A stretch of 64,000 nucleotides of DNA from Terriglobia bacterium (GCA_020072815.1 JAIQGE010000007.1:186001-250000), one strand, 5' to 3'; shown: positions 27,585 through 35,853, counted from the first letter of the stretch. Made by a program: numbers and translations. Notes: generated by a model not told the origin, from the letters alone.

Positions 27585-28339
27585 GAGTTTCTGCGGCACC
27601 ACTTACAGCACTGCTTTCTTCCGAGGATCGAGCAATCCAGTCCCTTTGCGGAAGGCTTCTTGAATCGAACGGATTCAATGTGACCCTGGCGGCGAATGCG
27701 GAAATGGCTGCCCGGCTATGCGGCAACGCGACGTTTGACCTGGCCATCTATGACCAGGATTGCTCCGGCGTGCTGGAACTGGCCGGCTCGCGCATGCCGA
27801 TGAGACCGCCCCGCATAGTCATTGGCCTGATTGGATCTGGAAAGATGAATGAGGTCACGGGCAAGCGCATCCAGTTCATGGTGCAAAAGCCCTTTACCAG
27901 CAATATCTTGGCGAGAACCATCAGGGCTGCTTGTGGTCCCATTACATGGGAAAGGCGATTGAATTTTCGGCACCACGTTTCTATCGCCACTCTGTCCTGC
28001 AAATGGACCGATCAAGGTGAAACCCAGCCTCTGCAGGCTGCAACGATCGTCAACATAAGCGGGACCGGCCTTTGTCTGCAGACGGGAGAAATGCTGCCGC
28101 AGGGTGCGGCGCTTGAAATCCGTTTCCCGGTGCCCGGCGGCGAGATCATACAAGTTTCCGGCAACGTCATCTGGTCTCACCTTTCGGGCCGTGCCGGGAT
28201 TTGTTTTACCAACATTGGTCCAGAACAGCACTTCCAAGCCTGGCTGAACTCACTGTTGTGTGAACACGCATCGCGTTGGAGCGATGAAAAAAGAGGAGAG
28301 CACGCGTCGATTGGAGTGGCCCATGCAACTAGGCAGTAA
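27575..28339 (+). CDS. pseudo-receiver plus PilZ domain protein, predicted c-di-GMP sensor
   Basis: The protein has 254 residues and a GAGAGGGCGGG site. The N-terminal ~120 residues (LTALLSSEDRAIQSLCGRLL, FDLAIYDQDCSG, MVQKPFTSNIL) have a receiver fold but a degraded phosphorylation site. The C-terminal PilZ part has RRLNFRHHVS (c-di-GMP-binding Arg motif in altered form) and NISGTGLCLQT (the [DN]xSxxG motif). Such proteins pass c-di-GMP levels to motility, polysaccharide or transcription machinery. It overlaps both flanking genes for the CxxC...CxxH mini-proteins, which suggests joint function. Confidence 0.75.
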   Translation: MSMRVSAAPLTALLSSEDRAIQSLCGRLLESNGFNVTLAANAEMAARLCGNATFDLAIYDQDCSGVLELAGSRMPMRPPRIVIGLIGSGKMNEVTGKRIQFMVQKPFTSNILARTIRAACGPITWERRLNFRHHVSIATLSCKWTDQGETQPLQAATIVNISGTGLCLQTGEMLPQGAALEIRFPVPGGEIIQVSGNVIWSHLSGRAGICFTNIGPEQHFQAWLNSLLCEHASRWSDEKRGEHASIGVAHATRQ

Positions 28340-28679
28340 CGAATTGATAGTTTTTTCAATTAGTCCGGCGCTTGAACCCACTTTGCCACATTGTAGTGAA
28401 TGCGACAAGAGCGCCTGGAGAATCGTGGGCACGGTGGACCGCGGCATCAAGCAGGAAACTGCGCTTTGCGTTCGCCACTACATTGACGCCTGCTTGTCAT
28501 TTCCAGCTCTTCAGTATCTGGAAAGGGAATTCCGATTTTACCCGTATGGTGTCCCTCTCTCCGCTGCGTTCCTGCCCCAGTTCAAATCGGATAGGGCGAT
28601 ATTCACTGCACGCAGCCTGCCAGCGGGTTGGACAGGGAACGAGGATCATCCCGCTGGCAATGACACGGATCATTCATGA
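28323..28679 (+). CDS. CxxC-x21-CxxH mini-protein (putative zinc-binding), paralogue 2
   Basis: The protein has 118 residues when started at the ATG at 28323, which has GGAG six bases upstream. Starts at 28260 and 28284 are possible but have poorly spaced sites. With this start, Cys24 and Cys27 (CSEC) fall exactly where they do in the protein encoded at 27285, followed by Cys49 and His52 (CVRHY). The similarity supports both the start choice and a shared ancestor. The C-terminal part differs. The gene overlaps the PilZ gene by 17 bases and the next gene by four (ATGA). Confidence 0.65.
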   Translation: MQLGSNELIVFSISPALEPTLPHCSECDKSAWRIVGTVDRGIKQETALCVRHYIDACLSFPALQYLEREFRFYPYGVPLSAAFLPQFKSDRAIFTARSLPAGWTGNEDHPAGNDTDHS

Positions 28680-28990
28680 CGAGAGTTGCATCGAACATCG
28701 CAGCGACACTCGTGCTTCTTTGTGCCGCAACGTGCGCTCTTGCGCAGAACGCTGGCAATGGCGGGACCACCGGACAGAGCCGGCTCCATATCACGGTTCA
28801 AGTAGTACCAATGGTAATTACTCCAGCACCGGCTTCCAGGCCTCGGGAAGGAAATGCTGTGGTGTATCACCTCCCAATCAAACGGGAGCACATGAGTGTG
28901 ACTGAGGAGCTACATTTCGTCTGGTTGGTGGGAGAGTCGGGCAGGCCGGAGCGGTGTTGGCTCAAGACAATTACCGTGGTGCCTGAATAG
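28676..28990 (+). CDS. small exported protein of unknown function, last gene of the PilZ operon
   Basis: The protein has 104 residues, and its ATG overlaps the preceding stop. A signal peptide (IAATLVLLCAATCALAQ) is followed by a small domain rich in beta pattern (LHITVQVVPMVIT, EELHFVWLVGESGRPERCWL). A single Cys remains after cleavage. No family was recognised. Its presence in a c-di-GMP-type operon suggests an envelope role. A bidirectional terminator follows within 35 bases. Confidence 0.6.
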   Translation: MTRVASNIAATLVLLCAATCALAQNAGNGGTTGQSRLHITVQVVPMVITPAPASRPREGNAVVYHLPIKREHMSVTEELHFVWLVGESGRPERCWLKTITVVPE

Positions 28991-29022
28991 GATAGAAAGC
29001 TGTAGATCTCATTTGAGAATTC

Positions 29023-29056
29023 AAAACCCCAGCGCCGCTCTAACGCTGGGGTTTTT
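29023..29056. terminator. bidirectional rho-independent terminator
   Basis: AAAACCCCAGCG (29023-29034) pairs with CGCTGGGGTTTT (29044-29055), flanked by A-rich and T-rich tails. It lies between convergent genes, so it can serve both the PilZ operon and the minus-strand gene at 29085. Confidence 0.9.
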
Positions 29057-29084
29057 GCACTCTGAAGCTGTCGTGTTGGTTGGC

Positions 29085-29495
29085 TTACTTGGAACAACTG
29101 CTGGCCAGCATGTTGATCTTCTTCACGGTGATCACAACCGGTGCGTCGGAAGAGCCTGCTCCGCCCCCGGAGTTTTGATTCGAAGACTGCGAGCCGATGA
29201 CCTGTATCTCATGTCCCACGTGCGGGCCCAGCTTGGCGCTGTCGCCTTCGAGCTGGTAGGTTTTGCCCGCCTTATCGGTCAGCGTGAAACTGTCGTTGGA
29301 TCCGGCCAGGCAACCCTGGATGGTGGCATCATCCTTGGACGGCGCCGACTGTTCCGGGCTGGAGGTCTGCGGGTTCGCCGACGAAGTTTGCGTTGCGTTC
29401 CGTCCCGCGGGCTGCGGAGCGGACGGAGTTTGCTGCGCTGCTACCCACACCACGGACAACAGCAGGACGGCGGTGATCAGATAAGTCTTTTTCAT
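29085..29495 (-). CDS. exported DUF5818-like protein
   Basis: The protein has 136 residues with AGGAGAA upstream of the ATG. A signal peptide (MKKTYLITAVLLLSVVWVAA) leads to a Ser/Gln/Pro-rich spacer. A small domain then begins ATIQGCLAGSNDSFTLTDKA and continues YQLEGDSAKLGPHVGHEIQV. This Cys-containing, OB-like beta domain is one I associate with DUF5818, common in Acidobacteria and of unknown function. A Gly/Ser insertion precedes the last strand, and the protein ends in SSCSK, so a disulfide between the two Cys is possible. Confidence 0.7.
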   Translation of the reverse strand: MKKTYLITAVLLLSVVWVAAQQTPSAPQPAGRNATQTSSANPQTSSPEQSAPSKDDATIQGCLAGSNDSFTLTDKAGKTYQLEGDSAKLGPHVGHEIQVIGSQSSNQNSGGGAGSSDAPVVITVKKINMLASSCSK

Positions 29496-29777
29496 TTTGC
29501 ATTCTCCTGTGACCGCCCGGCCTTCCTGCGGCCGTGCGAGTCGTCAGAAGCAGCGCTTTGGGTTAGATCAAGATGCCGTAGCGGAGGTTTGCTCGTTAAA
29601 GGAAGAGCGGTGCACCAGATGTTCTGGCAAACATGGCTCAATGGAACTAAGTGAGAAAGAATAGCCGCCAGAAAGACGAGCAGGGCAGCGCGACTGAATG
29701 AAGTCCTGCGTAGCGGAGCGCGCTAAGAGAAGCGCAAGATACAGGACATCCCGGCAATGGCGACGATGACGCGCGAT

Positions 29778-30362
29778 CTACAGCGCCTGCGCCAGCTTCT
29801 GATGATATTCTTCGCCGTAGGCATGACTGAAGGCTTCGGCCTGCGTCTTGGCGTTTTCGTAGAAGGCGATCATGCTTCCGCTGCCCATGCGCAGCAGGGA
29901 ATCAAAGCTGGGCGGCGCGAGAAAGGGAAGCAGCGCCATCTTCACCAGCCACCAGCGCAGCCGCAGGCGGACCACAAACGCGGACATGCGGCATTGCAGG
30001 CAGGCGTCGCGGAGCGAAAACAACGTCTCCTGGGCTTGGGTATCCAGCGCTTCCCAGTTCACGCGGCGCTCGTATCTGGTCCAGCCCTGAAAGATCAAGG
30101 CATTCACCGTGAGGATATTGCAGTAATGGATTGCCAGATGGATGCGCTTCCACTGCACGTGCTTGAACTCATCCGCGGGCAAGGCGTCGCGGAAGCGCTG
30201 TTCGGCTTCGGGATGAAAGGCCCCGTATAGCGCGTCCATCTCAATCTTTTGCAGGAACAGGGGGACGTCGTTGGCGGAAGGCTCGGAAAGCCGCATCGCT
30301 TTGCGGAAAATGACGACAGCCGCAGCCAGCAACAGCGCGAGAACGAGTAGGGCAACGATCAT
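29778..30362 (-). CDS. membrane-anchored protein of unknown function
   Basis: The protein has 194 residues. A single N-terminal membrane helix (MIVALLVLALLLAAAVVIF) is followed by a mostly helical soluble domain with ALYGAFHPEAEQRFRDALP, WKRIHLAIHYCNILTVNAL and a Trp-containing basic segment (RLRLRWWLVKMALLPFL). No family was recognised. It follows the multi-pass protein gene on the same strand after a 71-base spacer made of short repeats, so the two may be one transcript. Confidence 0.6.
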   Translation of the reverse strand: MIVALLVLALLLAAAVVIFRKAMRLSEPSANDVPLFLQKIEMDALYGAFHPEAEQRFRDALPADEFKHVQWKRIHLAIHYCNILTVNALIFQGWTRYERRVNWEALDTQAQETLFSLRDACLQCRMSAFVVRLRLRWWLVKMALLPFLAPPSFDSLLRMGSGSMIAFYENAKTQAEAFSHAYGEEYHQKLAQAL

Positions 30363-30390
30363 CTGTCTTTTATCCTTCCTCCGCTTGTCT

Positions 30391-30436
30391 TTACCCCGTT
30401 AGCTTTACCCCGTTATCTTTTATCCTTACCCCGTTA
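30391..30436. repeat. three copies of TTACCCCGTTA spanning a stop codon
   Basis: TTACCCCGTTA occurs at 30391-30401, 30405-30415 and 30426-30436, with TCTTTTATCC spacers. On the minus strand the right-hand copy contains the TAA stop of the 30434-31192 gene, so the array looks like local duplication of the gene's 3' end. Confidence 0.75.
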
Positions 30437-31192
30437 TCTTTTCCCCGCAATCCACTTCAGGGCTTTCATGTACTGCCGCACCGTCGCCACGCCGCCCTCC
30501 GGGTCCGTAAAGTTCGCCCACCGGTTCTTAGGTTCGGCTGGAAGATAGCAACTCGCGATCCAGACAACGACGGCCACTATGTATGCCACTGCTGGGCCGT
30601 ACTTTGCCAATAGATCAAACTTTGTTCCAAAAATAGAACGCGCCCAGAAGGCCACCACCGATCCCAGCGCGGAAACCGCGAACCCGGTTACAACGCCGTA
30701 GGGGTAGGTCAGCCAGCTTTCGCCCAGCAGCAGCCAGGCAGAAACCAGAAACATCAAGAACAGTCCGCCCACCACGCAGTTTACGACCGTCCCAAAGGAG
30801 TAGATCACCACGCCCAGTGGCGACGTCTGCACCGGGGGATGCAGCAGGGCGTTTCCGATAAAGACAACGCTCAGCATAAGCACTGTCGCCGGGAAGACCA
30901 TCCTGAACCACCACCAATCGCGAAAGTCCTGGATGAAAACGTCGTGGAAAGCTTCGTGCAGGGCCAGGAGGGCCAAGACAGAGTGGAGAGCCTCGGTGAT
31001 CCAATAGACTCTGAACAGCAGCTGAAAACTGCCGCTCACAGATATGCCGGCCGTCGTGGCCAGGACCGAAAACGCAATATAGGCCCAGAAGAAGGGGTAT
31101 TTCCTGCAAAGCCTGCGCCGTACAAGGAGAACGGCAAGGCCAACGAGCAAGATATCTCCCGTAAGACTCACGAATAAGTCAAATCGCCCCAT
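30434..31192 (-). CDS. multi-pass membrane protein of unknown function
   Basis: The protein has 252 residues from the ATG at 31192, with about seven hydrophobic segments (for example LTGDILLVGLAVLLVRRR, SFGTVVNCVVGGLFLMFLVS, AVAYIVAVVVWIASCYL) and a short cytoplasmic tail. The layout resembles seven-helix sensor or membrane-scaffold proteins, but no motif identifies a family. A GTG at 31222 would add ten residues but lies inside a 12-base-pair hairpin, so the ATG is preferred. Neither start has a clear ribosome site. Confidence 0.6.
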   Translation of the reverse strand: MGRFDLFVSLTGDILLVGLAVLLVRRRLCRKYPFFWAYIAFSVLATTAGISVSGSFQLLFRVYWITEALHSVLALLALHEAFHDVFIQDFRDWWWFRMVFPATVLMLSVVFIGNALLHPPVQTSPLGVVIYSFGTVVNCVVGGLFLMFLVSAWLLLGESWLTYPYGVVTGFAVSALGSVVAFWARSIFGTKFDLLAKYGPAVAYIVAVVVWIASCYLPAEPKNRWANFTDPEGGVATVRQYMKALKWIAGKR

Positions 31193-31193
31193 A

Positions 31194-31229
31194 CTTGTGA
31201 GTGGCCAGCTTAAACCAGCCACTCACAAG
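31194..31229. terminator. 12-bp perfect hairpin between two minus-strand genes
   Basis: CTTGTGAGTGGC (31194-31205) pairs with GCCACTCACAAG (31218-31229). It sits just after the stop of the Pro-rich protein gene and ends two bases before the next ATG on the minus strand. There is no T tract. It may reduce readthrough, or hide the start of the membrane protein gene. Confidence 0.6.
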
Positions 31230-31236
31230 CAACAAC

Positions 31237-31464
31237 TTACTTTGCAGGGCCAAGGGCTGGGGGCGGTAGAGGCACCGGAATCGGGCTGCCCGTTAAAACC
31301 GGAGCTGGGGCCGGCGGGATTGGCATTGGAAGGGGGCTGCCCACCAAGATCGGATCCGAGGGTGGCTTAATAGGTGCCGGAACCGGGCTGCCTGCCAAAG
31401 CAGGAATCGAGCCCCAGGCCACCAGTAACAGCGTAACTGCGAGAATACGAACGACTTGTTTCAT
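31237..31464 (-). CDS. small exported Pro-rich protein with GSPxPxP repeats
   Basis: The protein has 75 residues from the ATG at 31464, which has AAGGAG six bases upstream; an upstream in-frame ATG lacks a site. A signal peptide (MKQVVRILAVTLLLVAWGS, then IPALA) leaves about 50 residues built from three GSP(V/L/I)P(A/M/V)P units spaced about 20 residues apart and separated by Pro-rich stretches. It has no catalytic features and looks like an extended polyproline linker or surface peptide. Confidence 0.6.
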   Translation of the reverse strand: MKQVVRILAVTLLLVAWGSIPALAGSPVPAPIKPPSDPILVGSPLPMPIPPAPAPVLTGSPIPVPLPPPALGPAK

Positions 31465-31750
31465 GTTTTGCTCCTTTTGTGTGATGTGGGGAATGACCAC
31501 GAGTTTGAGGAGAGGATAAGCCCTTTCTCATGTTGGAAGTGGACGATGTGGCAGGACCACGGTTTCTGAAAACACCAGCCGACAGGTGATTCTGTTTGAT
31601 AAAATCAAGAGTTTTTCCCTGGGAATCTTACGGAGAGCTGGTCTGTCCCATGAGACCTGCGAAGGCACGAAGGCCTGTTCTTGACTTGGCTACCTCCGGG
31701 TAGCATGATTCGGGTATCTCTAAGACGGTTTTTCCGGTTTTCAGAAAGCG

Positions 31751-32134
31751 ATGACGCCACGTATCTCCAAAGGCGGCAAAGGAAGCGGCAAGAGTCGCAA
31801 GCTGGAGCCTCGTCGCCGGGGCCCAAGCGACATTGCGCCCACCATTCCCAAGAGCTACACCCTGCCGTTTCCGGTGATCCTGGAGATTCGCCGCGTGGCC
31901 AAGGAATACGGTTCTCAGGGCCGGGCCTTGCAGGTGGCCTCGGAAATCCTGGTGCGCATGAAGAAGCGGCCGCCGGTGGCGCCGCCCGATCCCGATCTGC
32001 TCATGCGCATGACCTACAAGCTGACGCCGCGCACCGCCCGCCTCATTGATCAACTGGCCCGCACCCAATACGAAGACGCCGGGCAAGCCATCTCGGCGTG
32101 CATGAAGACGCTCAAGCTCAAGAAAATTGATTGA
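31751..32134 (+). CDS. basic protein of unknown function (possible DNA-binding fold)
   Basis: The protein has 127 residues with AGAAAG before the ATG. A Lys/Arg/Gly-rich N-terminus (SKGGKGSGKSRKLEPRRRGP) leads to two similar helical segments: LPFPVILEIRRVAKEYGSQG, and MTYKLTPRTARLIDQLARTQ followed by YEDAGQAISACMKTLK. Each starts with a strand and helix, like a ribbon-helix-helix or a duplicated small fold. DNA binding is only a guess. It ends before a terminator that separates it from the convergent radical SAM gene. Confidence 0.5.
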   Translation: MTPRISKGGKGSGKSRKLEPRRRGPSDIAPTIPKSYTLPFPVILEIRRVAKEYGSQGRALQVASEILVRMKKRPPVAPPDPDLLMRMTYKLTPRTARLIDQLARTQYEDAGQAISACMKTLKLKKID

Positions 32135-32180
32135 CGCCTGTTGAGCGCGGCCCCGGACGCACTCCCTTAGAAAAACGAGC

Positions 32181-32215
32181 AGGGCAGAAGTGGCTCATTC
32201 CTTCTGCCCTTATTG
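32181..32215. terminator. terminator between convergent genes
   Basis: AGGGCAGAAG (32181-32190) pairs perfectly with CTTCTGCCCT (32201-32210), followed by TATTGCTTT. It can serve the gene ending at 32134. Confidence 0.8.
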
Positions 32216-32257
32216 CTTTAACCAAGCAGGCTTACTCCAAACTTGGGTTGTCTGAAA

Positions 32258-33379
32258 CTACGTTGCTTGAATCGGCATCATCGCCAGCTTGTGCGCTCTT
32301 GCCCGGGCGACGGCCTGCGGGATGTAGCTGCAGCAGGGATCTTCCGCGAAGAGGTCTCCCGTCACGGCGTAGGCCCGCGCGCGCGACCCGCCGCAGATTT
32401 CCTTGAATTCGCACTCGTGGCATTTGCCGTGCAAGTTGGCGGTGTTGCGCAGAGACACCAGCAGCTCTGACTTCTGGTAGATCTCCGTGAGACTTTGCGT
32501 GCGCACGCTGCCGGCGCTGATGGGCAGGAACCCGCTGGGATAAACCTCGCCGACGTGCGAGACAAAAACAAACCCTTTGCCGTCGTTGATAGGCAGCAGT
32601 CCGGGAATGCCTTGTACCGCGTCGGCGGTCAGCTCCTGGACGGCGCTGGACTTCTTGGCGCTGCGCTGCTGCAGAACGAAGCGGCGGTAGTGTTGCGCTT
32701 CCGTGGTTTTCACGCGGAAGGGCATCTCCTGGGAAAACTTGTAAAGCTTGGCGAAGGTAGCTTCAAATTCTTCCGCCGTCGGAAGATCGTTGGTCTGGCC
32801 GCGGCCGGTGGGCACCAGGAAGAACAGGCTCCACAAAACCAATTTGAAATTCTTCACCAGCTCCGCCATGTTGTCCAGGTCGTGCAGGTTGCGGTTGTGC
32901 AAGCTGGTGTTGATCTGTATGGGCAGACCCACTTCATTGGCCCACTGGATGGCTTGCAGGGTGCGGGCGTAAGAGCCGGCGACGCCACGGAACGTGTCAT
33001 GCAGTTCGGGGACGGAGCCGTCCAGGCTCACCGCCAGCCGGACCAGCCCGGCCTTCTTCAACTCAGCGATGGCATGCTTGGTCAACAACGGAGTGGCGCT
33101 GGGCGTCATGGCGGGATGCAGGTTGAGGTCTGCGGCATAACGGACCAGATCGAAGATGTCCGCGCGCTTCAGCGGATCGCCGCCGGTAAAGATAAAGATG
33201 GGCGGCCGCAGGTCGGCAACGTCGCGAATCAGCTTCTCGGCTTCCGTCGTGGTCAATTCCAGGGGATGCCGTTTCGGCTGCGCGCATGCCCGGCAATGGC
33301 AACAAGAGAGATCACAGGCCTGGGTGGCTTCCCAGATCACGATAAGAGGGCATTTATTCAGATCAAAATTAGCATTCAT
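32258..33379 (-). CDS. radical SAM/SPASM protein (TIGR04053-like)
   Basis: The protein has 373 residues. The [4Fe-4S] cluster motif CDLSCCHC (Cys22, 26, 29) is followed by FIFTGGDPLKRADIFDLV, ATPLLTKHAI and RLAVSLDGS. A C-terminal SPASM-type Cys cluster (CHECEFKEICGG, then EDPCC) would hold further iron-sulfur centres. The wording closely follows the TIGR04053 subgroup, which is related to the haem-modifying enzymes NirJ/AhbD and to peptide-maturing enzymes. It is transcribed divergently from the cytochrome genes across a region with CRP-type sites, so a link to haem or redox metabolism is plausible but unproven. Confidence 0.8.
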   Translation of the reverse strand: MNANFDLNKCPLIVIWEATQACDLSCCHCRACAQPKRHPLELTTTEAEKLIRDVADLRPPIFIFTGGDPLKRADIFDLVRYAADLNLHPAMTPSATPLLTKHAIAELKKAGLVRLAVSLDGSVPELHDTFRGVAGSYARTLQAIQWANEVGLPIQINTSLHNRNLHDLDNMAELVKNFKLVLWSLFFLVPTGRGQTNDLPTAEEFEATFAKLYKFSQEMPFRVKTTEAQHYRRFVLQQRSAKKSSAVQELTADAVQGIPGLLPINDGKGFVFVSHVGEVYPSGFLPISAGSVRTQSLTEIYQKSELLVSLRNTANLHGKCHECEFKEICGGSRARAYAVTGDLFAEDPCCSYIPQAVARARAHKLAMMPIQAT

Positions 33380-33445
33380 GGTCCGCTCGTCCTCAAAAAG
33401 CTAGTGTCACAGCAAACAATCTTAAGGCCTGGGCCACACGGCGCA

Positions 33446-33461
33446 TGTGACCATCATCACA
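33446..33461. promoter_or_regulatory. CRP/FNR-type operator, perfect TGTGA-N6-TCACA
   Basis: TGTGA-CCATCA-TCACA, 67 bases upstream of the radical SAM start codon and about 310 bases upstream of the cytochrome c start codon. Confidence 0.6.
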
Positions 33462-33534
33462 GCTGTTGCGCGTCCTCGACCTAAGACACGTCCTGCGGGC
33501 GAAATCAGCAGCCTAACTGGTTTTCGTGCCGGCC

Positions 33535-33550
33535 CGTGACCCGCGTCACA
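33535..33550. promoter_or_regulatory. CRP/FNR-type operator, one mismatch (CGTGA-N6-TCACA)
   Basis: CGTGA-CCCGCG-TCACA lies about 220 bases before the cytochrome c start. It has one mismatch to the consensus in the left half-site. Its nearness to the perfect site at 33446 (89 bases between the two starts) supports a paired operator. Confidence 0.5.
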
Positions 33551-33772
33551 GCTAGCATTTGCAGTTTCACCCATGATGGTTGGTTGCAAGTTAGGAAGAC
33601 TTGGAGGAAGCCGAAAGGCTGCCTCCCGCGGCTTGGACCGGACTGAAAGGCGCTTCTTCCGGGATTTCATCGCCCTCAACTGCGAACAAGACCGTTTCGG
33701 TTGGGGTCCGGTCGGGCCGCGTCAAGAACTGCAACGAAGATCCAATCTGTGAAAGAACGAGGCTGATAAACG

Positions 33773-34102
33773 ATGAACGCAATCTTCCGGAAAATTCTGG
33801 CTTTCGGCGCCGCATGCGCCGTGGCTGCGATGCTGACTACTACCGCCTTCGCGCAGGCCGGCGACCTGTACAAGACCAAATGTGCTTCCTGCCACGGAGC
33901 CGACGGCAAGGCTACTGCCATCGGACAGAAGATGGGGGCCAAGGACTTTAGCGATCCAGACGTCGCCAAGAATAGTGACGCCACTTGGACCGAGATCACC
34001 AAGAACGGCAAGAACAAAATGCCGAAATACGACGGTAAGCTGACCGACGATCAGATCAAAGACCTGGTCAAGTTTGCCCGTGGCTTGACCAAAGGCAAGT
34101 AG
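33773..34102 (+). CDS. exported class I cytochrome c (mono-haem)
   Basis: The protein has 109 residues. A signal peptide (ILAFGAACAVAAMLTTTAFAQ) is followed by the haem motif CASCH at Cys37 and the distal Met ligand in KMPKY. The C-terminal helix (LTDDQIKDLVKFARGL) completes the small cytochrome c fold. It would carry single electrons in the periplasm. It is the first gene of the cytochrome cluster, 26 bases before the nine-haem protein, and is the likely soluble partner of the membrane complex. Confidence 0.9.
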   Translation: MNAIFRKILAFGAACAVAAMLTTTAFAQAGDLYKTKCASCHGADGKATAIGQKMGAKDFSDPDVAKNSDATWTEITKNGKNKMPKYDGKLTDDQIKDLVKFARGLTKGK

Positions 34103-34128
34103 TCCCGAAGAAAGCAGACCGGAGAAAA

Positions 34129-35853
34129 ATGAACGGGATTAGAGCTTGGTTGTTGTTCGTCTTGGCAGCCTGCGCGGCCCAAAGTCATGGCGCCGGCGTG
34201 GCGCCAGCGGCGGGGCGGGGAGTCGCAACCCTGATAGCCCTCAGTGCCCCCGCTCCCGCCGGACTCTTCCCCAGCGCCGATCCCGCTCCCAGTCCCGCTC
34301 CCAACAGCGACCTCTGTATTTCCTGCCATAGTGATGTCGCCGACAAAATCAAAAAGCAGGTGCACGGCTCCGTCGCGTGCCAGAGCTGCCACCTGAAACA
34401 TGAGGAGTATCCGCATCCGGAAGGCGTGCCCAAACCGGCGTGCGCTACTTGCCACTCGAATATGGCCAAGGACTACGCGCGTAGCGCGCATGCCCAGGCG
34501 ATCAAGGCCGGCAACGCGGCCGCGCCGGACTGCTCGGTCTGCCACGGCAAGGCGCACGAACTGGAAAGCACCAAGACGCCGCAGTTTCGCAACAGCGTTC
34601 CCCAACTCTGCGGGGCGTGCCACGCCGATATCGCTGAAGAATATGGCGACAGCGTCCACGGCCGTGCCGTGCACAAAGGCATTGTGCAAGCGCCGGTGTG
34701 CACGGACTGCCACGGCGAGCACTCGATCCTGCCGCCCAAGGATGCGGCATCGTCGGTCAACGCCAACCACGTTCGCGACACTTGCGGGGGATGCCACAAC
34801 AGCGTAGCGCTGTCCCGGCGCTTTGGCCTGCCCAGCGACCGCATCATCAGTTTTGACGCTTCTTACCACGGCCTGGCGTCCAAGTCCGGCGCGCAGATTG
34901 TGGCCAATTGCGCCAGTTGCCACGGCGTGCACAACATCCGCGCGTCGTCGGACCCCAAGTCCACGATTTATCCCGCCAACCTGGCCAAGACCTGCGGCAA
35001 ATGCCATGAGGGTGCAGGAAATCGCTTTGCGCTGGGGACCATCCATACGGTGAACGGACATGAAGAGCGCGCGGCCTTGCGCTGGGTGCGTTGGTTTTAC
35101 CTGCTGGTGATTCCGCTGACCATCGGGTTCATGTTCCTACACAACTTCGGCGACTGGCTGCGCAAACTCCGGCGTCTGCGCTTTAACGGCAACGCGGCGG
35201 AAGCCGGCGCTGTTATCCCGCAAGACGCGCCGCTGCGCACCTTGCCCTTCGAGCGCATTGAACACGCCACGCTGGCGATTTCTTTCATCGTATTGGCTTG
35301 GACCGGTTTTGCCCTGAAGTTTCCCGACCAGTGGTGGGCGCGTCCCGCGCTGCTTTGGGAGAACTCGCATTCGGCCCGCGGCATTGTTCATCGCTCTGCG
35401 TCGGTGGTGTTCATGTCCGCGGCGCTGGCGCACTTGTTGTCTCTGATCTTCAGCAAGCCCCTGCGCGATCACTGGCGTTCGCTCTGGCCCAAAGCCAGCG
35501 ACCTGCGCGAAGCCGCGGCGAACTTTACCTACAACGTTGGTCTAAGCAGCCGCGTCCCCGCGCGCGCGCCGCATAGTTACGTGGAGAAAGCGGAGTACTG
35601 GGCGCTGGTATGGGGCTCGGCGATCATGGTGGTCACCGGCGTCATGCTTTGGGCCAATGACCTCATGCTTCGCTGGCTGCCCAAAGTGGTCCTGGATGCC
35701 GCCACGTCCATCCATTTTTACGAAGCGGTGCTGGCGTCGCTGGCCATTGTGGTGTGGCATTTCTATTTTGTCATCTTTGATCCCGACGTCTATCCCATGG
35801 ACTCTGCTTGGCTGACCGGCAAGTCTCCGCGCAAGGAGCCTGCGGGTGATTAG
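34129..35853 (+). CDS. nine-haem cytochrome c fused to a b-type membrane domain (CbcL-like)
   Basis: The protein has 574 residues. The N-terminal exported half has nine CxxCH motifs (CISCH, CQSCH, CATCH, CSVCH, CGACH, CTDCH, CGGCH, CASCH, CGKCH). From about residue 310 a membrane domain begins (WVRWFYLLVIPLTIGFMFLH), with further helices and His residues (EHATLA, IVHRSA, LAHLL, IHFYEAVLASLAIVVWHFYF) that fit a HydC/FdnI di-haem cytochrome b. Nine c-haems plus a b domain is the composition known for Geobacter CbcL, a menaquinol-oxidising protein of extracellular electron transfer. Transfer of that function is inference. The next gene overlaps its end by eight bases. Confidence 0.8.
   Translation: MNGIRAWLLFVLAACAAQSHGAGVAPAAGRGVATLIALSAPAPAGLFPSADPAPSPAPNSDLCISCHSDVADKIKKQVHGSVACQSCHLKHEEYPHPEGVPKPACATCHSNMAKDYARSAHAQAIKAGNAAAPDCSVCHGKAHELESTKTPQFRNSVPQLCGACHADIAEEYGDSVHGRAVHKGIVQAPVCTDCHGEHSILPPKDAASSVNANHVRDTCGGCHNSVALSRRFGLPSDRIISFDASYHGLASKSGAQIVANCASCHGVHNIRASSDPKSTIYPANLAKTCGKCHEGAGNRFALGTIHTVNGHEERAALRWVRWFYLLVIPLTIGFMFLHNFGDWLRKLRRLRFNGNAAEAGAVIPQDAPLRTLPFERIEHATLAISFIVLAWTGFALKFPDQWWARPALLWENSHSARGIVHRSASVVFMSAALAHLLSLIFSKPLRDHWRSLWPKASDLREAAANFTYNVGLSSRVPARAPHSYVEKAEYWALVWGSAIMVVTGVMLWANDLMLRWLPKVVLDAATSIHFYEAVLASLAIVVWHFYFVIFDPDVYPMDSAWLTGKSPRKEPAGD

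Larger units (their letters stand above)
33380..33772. other. divergent promoter region of the radical SAM and cytochrome genes
   Basis: The region holds no gene. It contains two CRP-type palindromes (33446 and 33535), placed so that they could control transcription in either direction. Confidence 0.55.

Noticed and set aside
32495-33484. 329-codon open frame on the plus strand
   Set aside because: Antisense to the radical SAM gene, whose cluster Cys and SPASM motifs are clear. GC-rich DNA often leaves such shadows.
34051-35061. 336-codon open frame on the minus strand
   Set aside because: Antisense to a nine-haem cytochrome with intact motifs; the translation is low-complexity Arg/Ala/Val.
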